A DNA stretch of 9,840 bases, from the NCBI GenBank assembly GCA_035461175.1, contig DATHVR010000101.1:1-9840 (forward strand), given 5' to 3'. The notes below the pieces were generated by a model that searched no databases, was not told the origin of the DNA, and worked only from the letters and a program-made list of their open reading frames with translations. Of this stretch, positions 4,867-9,840 are shown in pieces. How positions within the stretch are numbered: the stretch's first letter is position 1; the number at the start of each line of letters is the position of its first letter. The DNA is from DATHVR01 sp035461175. GTDB lineage: Bacteria; Actinomycetota; Acidimicrobiia; Spongiisociales; ZC4RG35. The translations under genes were made by a program, and so were the position numbers.

Positions 4867-5727
4867 ATGTCGGCCCGGATGCGAGTCCTGATGACCCTGG
4901 GGATTCTGCTGGCGGCAGCCGTCACGGCCGCGACGACCGTACCCGTCGGAGTAGACGAGATCGGACAGATCGCACGCGGCACCCTGGCGGAGGCGTGGGG
5001 GGTCCCCGGCCTGGTGGTGATCCTGGCCTGGGCGATGCTGGCATTGGCCGTAACCCTCGCCTCCGCCCGGGAACGCCGGCCGGGCGCTACGTCGGGTGCG
5101 GTGGCCGCGCTGGCGGTCGTCCTCGGACTGGCCAGCGCCATCGTTGCCGTGCGGGGCGCCTGGTTGAATGTCTCGACCTTCGATATGCCGCAAACAGTCC
5201 AGGGAAGCCTGGATGTCTGGGGCTACGGCTCGGCGGCCGTCATCGCCATCGCCGCCGCCGTCGTCTTCGTCGAGAAAGACGGGCGGCTGTGGGCGCCGGG
5301 AGTGATCGGCCGGTGGACGACGGCCTGGGCCACAGCCTGTGTCGTGTTACTCCCACTGGCCTGGGGACACCAGGTCCTGCACACGCCGGGCGGCGCGCCG
5401 CTGGCGGTGGCCCTGGGTGTGACCTCGCTTGCCGCCGGGGTGGCGCTGGGGATCGTCACGAGAGGTTGGTGGCGACGCGACTCGAGCAACGAGCAGGCGA
5501 CGATGCGGAAGCGAACGACGGCCGGGATCGCCACCGTCGCACTCATCATCGCGATCGGATGGGCGCTGATCGGCCTCTTCGTGTATTTCGCGGTGGGCGG
5601 TGGGCTCACCCTGAGCGGGATACTCGCCGTTCCGGCTCTGTTTGCGGTGATCGCCCTCATCCCGGGCACCCTCCCGCATGGCGTCACGGTCGCGTCTCAC
5701 CCCACCATCGGCCACGCGGCCGGCTGA
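4867..5727 (+). CDS. Multi-pass membrane protein of unknown function
   Basis: The protein is 286 aa with about eight hydrophobic segments: roughly residues 6-26, 45-66, 75-95, 119-136, 149-167, 177-197, 219-242 and 248-268. The first could be a signal anchor. Short charged loops (RERRP at 69-73, WWRRDSSNEQATMRKR at 201-216) help place the topology. Hydrophobic stretches are very rich in Ala and Val. I see no ATP-binding, transporter or enzyme motif and do not recognise a family. The start is well supported: AAGGAG lies 5 nt before the ATG. It stands alone between the divergent Rho-N-like gene and glgB, 95 nt upstream of the latter and on the same strand, so co-transcription with glgB is possible. 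No link to glycogen metabolism can be read from the sequence. Confidence 0.8.
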   Translation: MSARMRVLMTLGILLAAAVTAATTVPVGVDEIGQIARGTLAEAWGVPGLVVILAWAMLALAVTLASARERRPGATSGAVAALAVVLGLASAIVAVRGAWLNVSTFDMPQTVQGSLDVWGYGSAAVIAIAAAVVFVEKDGRLWAPGVIGRWTTAWATACVVLLPLAWGHQVLHTPGGAPLAVALGVTSLAAGVALGIVTRGWWRRDSSNEQATMRKRTTAGIATVALIIAIGWALIGLFVYFAVGGGLTLSGILAVPALFAVIALIPGTLPHGVTVASHPTIGHAAG

Positions 5728-5772
5728 ACGTCGGGCGAGAGCGAGAAGTGAGGATTGGTTTCGTTTGACGTA

Positions 5773-5807
5773 GGCCCCGGGGGGGCCGAACCTTCACAGT
5801 GGCCCCC
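5773..5807 (+). promoter_or_regulatory. Alternative hairpins in the glgB leader
   Basis: GGCCCC (5773-5778) can pair with GGGGCC (5782-5787), giving a 6-bp stem with a 3-nt loop. Alternatively GGGGGCC (5781-5787) can pair with GGCCCCC (5801-5807), giving a 7-bp stem with a 13-nt loop. The two exclude each other because they share 5782-5787. The second ends 6 nt before the glgB Shine-Dalgarno sequence (GAGG at 5814-5817). Either could be a weak terminator for the membrane-protein gene or influence glgB expression. No T tract follows. Confidence 0.35.
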
Positions 5808-5822
5808 GAGGACGAGGAACCG

Positions 5823-7724
5823 ATGACCGCCGCCAAAGTCAATCTCCTGACCGACCAGGACATCTACCTCTGGAACGAGGGCTCGCACTTTCGTCTCTAC
5901 GAGAAGCTCGGGGCCCATCTCGCCGCCGACGGCAACGGTGTCCATTTCGCCGTGTGGGCGCCCAACGCCGACTCGGTTGCGGTGGTCGGGGACTGGAACG
6001 GGTGGGACGGGGCCACCAACCCGCTGCAGGTGGTGCAGCAGTCGGGGATCTGGGCGGGCTTCGTGGCAGACGCCCGCAGCACCCACTCCTACAAGTTCCG
6101 GATCCGCAACGCGTCGTATCAGGTCGACAAGGCCGACCCTTTCGGCTTCCACCACGAGACCCCGCCCCGGACCGCCTCCAAGGTGTGGGACCTCGCCTAC
6201 GAGTGGGGCGACGCCGAGTGGATGCGAGGCCGTGGCGAGCGCAACCGCCTCACCGACCCGATCAGCGTCTATGAGATGCACCTGGGGTCGTGGCGGCGTG
6301 ATCCCGACCATCCCGAGCGCCTCCTCACCTACCGGGAGCTGGCGCCCCTGCTGAGCGAGTACCTGACCGAGCTCGGGTTCACCCACGTCGAGTTCCTCCC
6401 GGTGATGGAACATCCCTTCTACGGGTCGTGGGGGTATCAGACCACCGGCTATTTCGCACCTACCAGCCGCTTCGGTACCCCCCAGGACTTCATGTATCTG
6501 ATCGACACCCTCCACCAGGCGGGTATCGGCGTCATCCTCGACTGGGTCCCGTCCCACTTCCCCGACGACGAGCACGGGCTGGGCTACTTCGACGGCACCC
6601 ACCTGTTCGAGCACGCCGACCCCCGCCAGGGCTTCCACCCCGACTGGAAGTCCTCGATCTTCAACTACGGCCGGGCCGAGGTGCCCGCCTTCCTCATCTC
6701 CAGCGCCCTGTTCTGGCTCGACCGCTATCACATCGACGGGATCCGGGTGGACGCGGTGGCGTCGATGCTCTACCTCGACTATTCACGCCAGCCCGGGGAG
6801 TGGATCCCCAACCAGTACGGCGGGCGCGAGAACCTGGAGGCACTGGCCTTCCTGCGCCGGCTCAACGAGACGGTCTACGCCGAGTACCCCGATGTCCAGA
6901 CCATCGCCGAAGAGTCGACCGCCTGGCCGATGGTGTCGCGTCCCCTCTACCTGGGCGGCCTCGGGTTCGGCATGAAATGGGACATGGGCTGGATGCACGA
7001 CACCCTCGATTACTTCGCCCACGACCCGGTCTTCCGTACCTACCACCACAACCAGCTGACGTTCCGGATGATGTATGCCTTCACCGAGAACTTCATGCTG
7101 CCGCTCTCTCATGACGAGGTCGTCCACGGCAAAGGGTCGATGATCCGCAAGATGCCCGGCGACCAGTGGCAGCAGTTCGCCAACCTGCGCGCCCTGTACG
7201 CCTACATGTACACCCAGCCCGCTAAGAAGCTCGTCTTCATGGGGAGCGAGTTCGGGCAGTGGTCGGAATGGGCTCACGACTCCGGACTCGACTGGCACCT
7301 GACCGAGTCTGAGCCCCACCGGGGCCTGCAGCGCCTCTTCTCCGACCTGAACCGGATCTACCGCGACGAACCCGCCCTCCATCATCTCGACTGCGATCCG
7401 GGCGGCTTCGAATGGGTCGACGCCAACGACAACGCCAACAGCGTCCTCACCTACCTGCGCCACTCCCCCGAGGGCGAAGACTCGTTGCTGGTGGCAGCCA
7501 ACTTCACACCCCAGCCCCGACACAATTACCGGGTGGGGGTGTCCCGTCCCGGGAGGTGGACGGAGATCCTCAACACCGACGCCGCCCACTACGGCGGCAG
7601 CGGCCAGGGCAACCTGGGCGGGGTCGAGACCGGCCCGCTCCCGGTGCCGGCCCACGGCCGTCCGGACTCGATCGACATCGTCATTCCCCCGCTGGGAGTC
7701 GTGGTCCTCAAGCACGAGAAATGA
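5823..7724 (+). CDS. glgB: 1,4-alpha-glucan (glycogen) branching enzyme
   Basis: The protein is 633 aa. It cuts an alpha-1,4-glucan chain and re-attaches it by an alpha-1,6 link, introducing branches in glycogen (GH13, cytoplasm). It has an N-terminal CBM48-like beta-sandwich (about 38-130, with VGDWNGWD at 55-62), the (beta/alpha)8 barrel, and a C-terminal beta domain (about 530-633). Barrel motifs are ILDWVPSHFP (238-247), DGIRVDAVASMLYLDY (305-320, nucleophile Asp310), IAEEST (361-366, acid/base Glu363) and LSHDEVVHGKGSM (428-440, Asp431). These sit 95 residues before the E. coli positions 405, 458 and 526. It lacks the extra N-terminal N1 module of E. coli GlgB (728 aa). A GTG at 5799 is in frame, but GAGG 5 nt before the ATG at 5823 and the family-like MTAAKVNLLTDQD start favour the ATG. 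Its stop overlaps treY. Confidence 0.96.
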   Translation: MTAAKVNLLTDQDIYLWNEGSHFRLYEKLGAHLAADGNGVHFAVWAPNADSVAVVGDWNGWDGATNPLQVVQQSGIWAGFVADARSTHSYKFRIRNASYQVDKADPFGFHHETPPRTASKVWDLAYEWGDAEWMRGRGERNRLTDPISVYEMHLGSWRRDPDHPERLLTYRELAPLLSEYLTELGFTHVEFLPVMEHPFYGSWGYQTTGYFAPTSRFGTPQDFMYLIDTLHQAGIGVILDWVPSHFPDDEHGLGYFDGTHLFEHADPRQGFHPDWKSSIFNYGRAEVPAFLISSALFWLDRYHIDGIRVDAVASMLYLDYSRQPGEWIPNQYGGRENLEALAFLRRLNETVYAEYPDVQTIAEESTAWPMVSRPLYLGGLGFGMKWDMGWMHDTLDYFAHDPVFRTYHHNQLTFRMMYAFTENFMLPLSHDEVVHGKGSMIRKMPGDQWQQFANLRALYAYMYTQPAKKLVFMGSEFGQWSEWAHDSGLDWHLTESEPHRGLQRLFSDLNRIYRDEPALHHLDCDPGGFEWVDANDNANSVLTYLRHSPEGEDSLLVAANFTPQPRHNYRVGVSRPGRWTEILNTDAAHYGGSGQGNLGGVETGPLPVPAHGRPDSIDIVIPPLGVVVLKHEK

Positions 7725-9840
7725 GCCACCCGGGCGCCACCTACCGCCTCCAGCTCGGCCCGGACCTGGACCTGGGCGCCGCCGCCGACCTGGTCGGCTA
7801 CCTGCACCGGCTCGGTGTCAGCCATCTCTATCTCTCTCCGATCCTCCAGACCGCACCCGACGCCACGCATGGGTACGCCGTGGTGGATCACGGCCGGGTG
7901 GACGACCGCCTGGGGGGCGAGCCGGGACGAAGGCAACTGGTCGAGGCGGCCGCCGGTGCCGGCCTGGGAATCGTCCTCGACCTGGTGCCCAACCACATGG
8001 CGGTCAGCCTGCCCTCCAACCGCTGGTTCTGGGAGGTGCTCGAGCACGGTCCCTCCAGTCGTCACGCCCCCTACTTCGACGTGGACTGGGATCCGCCCGA
8101 ATCGTCGACCCGCAACCAGGTCCTGTTGCCGATCCTCGGCGACCACTACGGGCGGGAACTGGAGGCGGGGACGATCGAGGTGATCCGCCAGCAGGGCACG
8201 ATCCGCGTTCGCTACCACGACCACCTGCTCCCCGCCGCTCCCCGCTCGACGGCCACCATCCTGGGCAGTGCCGCCCGGGCGAGCGGATCGGACCGACTCG
8301 GGTTCGTCGCCCGAGGACTGGCCTCACTCCCGCCGGCGGTGGCCACCGACGCCGCCAGCCGCCACCGCCGCCACACCGACGCCGCCGTCCTGGCCGAATT
8401 GCTGGCGGAACTCCTCTCCGACCCCGGCGTGGCGGAGGCGGTCGACACCGCCGTCGCTGCCCTGAACTCCGACCCCGACGCGCTCGACGCCTTCCTCGAC
8501 CTCCAGCATTACCGGCTGGCGCGATGGCGGGTTGCCGGCCAGGAACTGGGCTACCGCCGGTTCTTCGACATCGACGACCTGATCGGGCTGCGGGTCGAGG
8601 ATCCCGAGGTCTTCGCCGAGACCCATGCCCTGGTGCTGGAGTGGGTACGGGACGGTGAGGCGGACGGGCTGCGCATCGATCATCCCGACGGGCTGCGCCG
8701 ACCGACCCAGTACCTGCGGAGGCTGGCGGAGGCGGCCCCGGGGGCGTGGATCGTGGTCGAGAAGATCCTCGAGGGAGATGAGACGCTACCGACCGCCTGG
8801 CCGGTGGCGGGCACTACCGGCTACGAGTTCCTCAACGACGTCACCGCCCTCTTGATCGACCCCCAGGCAGAGGCGTCCATGACGGATCTATGGCATGAGA
8901 TCTCGGGGAGCGAGCAGTCGTGGGAGGAGGTGGCCGAGGCGTCCAAGCGACAGATCCTGCGCGACGTCCTCGGCGCCGACCTCAACCGCCTCACCAACGC
9001 TTTCGCCAACCTGGTGAACGGCCGACGGCGCTACCGCGATTTCACGCGCACCGAGTTGTCCCAGGCACTGGCAGAAGCCCTGGTCGCCTTCGACGTCTAC
9101 CGCACCTACGTCGACGAGGGAGACGCCGTCGAGCCGGCCGACCTGGTCCACATCCAGACCGCCATCGACCGGGCCCTGGATGGGGCGGCCGATCTCGACC
9201 CGGAACTGTTCGACCTCCTCGGTCAGGTCCTGACCGGACTGCTGAACGGCGAAGCGGAGACCGAATTGCGGATGCGCTTCCAGCAACTGAGCGGCCCGGT
9301 CATGGCCAAAGGTGTCGAGGACACCGCCTTCTACCGCTACCTCAGGATGGCGGCCCTGTGTGAGGTCGGGGGCGATCCCGGCCGGTTCGGGATGGTCCCG
9401 GAAGAGTTCCACCGCCGCCTCCGGCAGCGGGAGGCGGATTGGCCCCGCGCCATTCTCGCCCTCTCCACCCACGACACGAAGCGAGCGGAGGACGTCCGGT
9501 CCCGCCTGGCAGTCCTGAGCGAGATCCCCGAGCTGTGGGCGAGCACGGTGCGCCGCTGGCGAGAGATGGCCGAGCGCCACCGCCCCGACCTCGTCGACGG
9601 TGCCACCGAGTACCTGATCTATCAGACCCTGGTCGGCGCCCACCCGATCGGAGCCGACAGGCTTCTTCCCTATCTGGAGAAGGCCACCAAGGAGGCCAAG
9701 GTCCACACCTCCTGGACCGACCCCGATCCCGACTACGACGCCGCCGTGGCCGGCTTCGCCTCGGCCCTCCTCGCCGACGAGGACTTCATGGCCGACCTGG
9801 AAGGGTTCCTCGACCCTTCTCGCGACCGAAATGCGCGCCA
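7721..9840 (+). CDS. treY: Maltooligosyltrehalose synthase (3' end outside the window)
   Basis: The frame starts with an ATG overlapping the glgB stop (ATGA) and stays open to the window end, giving 706 codons without the C-terminus. TreY (GH13) turns the reducing-end alpha-1,4 bond of a maltooligosaccharide into an alpha,alpha-1,1 bond, forming a maltooligosyl-trehalose from which TreZ releases trehalose. Motifs in order are ATYRLQL (6-12), SHLYLSPI (34-41), ATHGYAVVDH (48-57), LDLVPNHMA (86-94), GLRIDHPDGL (316-325, nucleophile Asp320), IVVEKIL (344-350, acid/base Glu347), GTTGYEFLN (364-372), KGVEDTAFYRY (530-540) and LSTHDTKRAEDVRSRL (581-596, Asp585). Spelling of the catalytic strands fits TreY rather than a debranching enzyme or an amylase. 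Start overlap implies coupled translation with GlgB. The pairing points to trehalose made from stored glucan. Remaining C-terminal domain and any treZ lie beyond the window. Confidence 0.95.
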   Translation, partial: MSHPGATYRLQLGPDLDLGAAADLVGYLHRLGVSHLYLSPILQTAPDATHGYAVVDHGRVDDRLGGEPGRRQLVEAAAGAGLGIVLDLVPNHMAVSLPSNRWFWEVLEHGPSSRHAPYFDVDWDPPESSTRNQVLLPILGDHYGRELEAGTIEVIRQQGTIRVRYHDHLLPAAPRSTATILGSAARASGSDRLGFVARGLASLPPAVATDAASRHRRHTDAAVLAELLAELLSDPGVAEAVDTAVAALNSDPDALDAFLDLQHYRLARWRVAGQELGYRRFFDIDDLIGLRVEDPEVFAETHALVLEWVRDGEADGLRIDHPDGLRRPTQYLRRLAEAAPGAWIVVEKILEGDETLPTAWPVAGTTGYEFLNDVTALLIDPQAEASMTDLWHEISGSEQSWEEVAEASKRQILRDVLGADLNRLTNAFANLVNGRRRYRDFTRTELSQALAEALVAFDVYRTYVDEGDAVEPADLVHIQTAIDRALDGAADLDPELFDLLGQVLTGLLNGEAETELRMRFQQLSGPVMAKGVEDTAFYRYLRMAALCEVGGDPGRFGMVPEEFHRRLRQREADWPRAILALSTHDTKRAEDVRSRLAVLSEIPELWASTVRRWREMAERHRPDLVDGATEYLIYQTLVGAHPIGADRLLPYLEKATKEAKVHTSWTDPDPDYDAAVAGFASALLADEDFMADLEGFLDPSRDRNAR

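Noticed and set aside
5765..5793. TTGACG as a -35 box for glgB
   Set aside because: At 17-19 nt spacing no TANNNT-like -10 follows (GAACCT, AACCTT, ACCTTC), so a promoter here is not supported.
5799..5822. GTG start for glgB at 5799
   Set aside because: The upstream sequence lacks a good RBS, and the GTG lies at the edge of the leader hairpin. The ATG at 5823 has GAGG at proper distance.
5697..6731. A 344-codon minus-strand frame opposite the start of glgB
   Set aside because: It overlaps the well-supported glgB and the end of the membrane-protein gene; its composition (Val-, Gly-, Glu-rich, no motif) is that of a shadow frame.
6783..8224. Minus-strand frames opposite glgB and the start of treY (310 and 211 codons)
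   Set aside because: They are antisense to catalytic-domain codons of two certain genes and show no domain of their own.

Overview
The window is GC-rich, with dense genes, short intergenic gaps and ATGA/GTG start overlaps. It looks like a chromosomal segment from a high-GC bacterium, most likely an actinomycete. Three things suggest this: a small Rho-N-like protein of a type I associate with actinobacteria, a SigF/SigB-like promoter motif, and a GlgB/TreY glycogen-trehalose pair. The class cannot be fixed from sequence alone; Acidimicrobiia or a relative is a guess. I see no mobile element, RNA gene or CRISPR array.

Layout. (1) Positions 1-87 hold the C-terminal tail of a plus-strand gene, possibly a short-chain dehydrogenase. 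(2) Positions 88-424 are non-coding and filled by a composite repeat: GTCGGAA heptamer runs, a unit of about 143 nt present twice, and a G6-TCGT-C6 hairpin present three times. This lies between two convergent genes. (3) Positions 425-4086, minus strand, form a compact xylose operon transcribed xylA, then a 281-aa galactose-mutarotase-like gene, then xylB. The junctions are a 3-nt gap and an ATGA overlap. (4) Positions 4087-4417 hold the xylA upstream region: strong RBS, weak promoter candidate, a 10-bp-arm dyad, a terminator-like hairpin and a possible 43-aa membrane peptide on the plus strand. (5) Positions 4418-4675, minus, encode an 85-aa Rho-N-like protein behind a SigF-like promoter. (6) Positions 4867-5727, plus, encode an unrecognised multi-pass membrane protein. 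(7) From 5823 to the window end, plus strand, glgB (glycogen branching enzyme) and treY (maltooligosyltrehalose synthase, cut off by the window) overlap by ATGA.

Functionally there are two carbohydrate modules facing away from each other. On the minus strand, D-xylose is isomerised by XylA and phosphorylated by XylB to xylulose 5-phosphate for the pentose phosphate pathway; the middle gene may interconvert sugar anomers. On the plus strand, GlgB branches alpha-glucan and TreY converts reducing ends of alpha-1,4-glucan chains to a trehalosyl terminus; TreZ, which would release trehalose, could lie just beyond the window. No wholly new system is evident. The best leads are the mutarotase-like gene inside the xyl operon, the triplicated hairpin repeat abutting xylB, and the control elements between xylA and the Rho-N-like gene.
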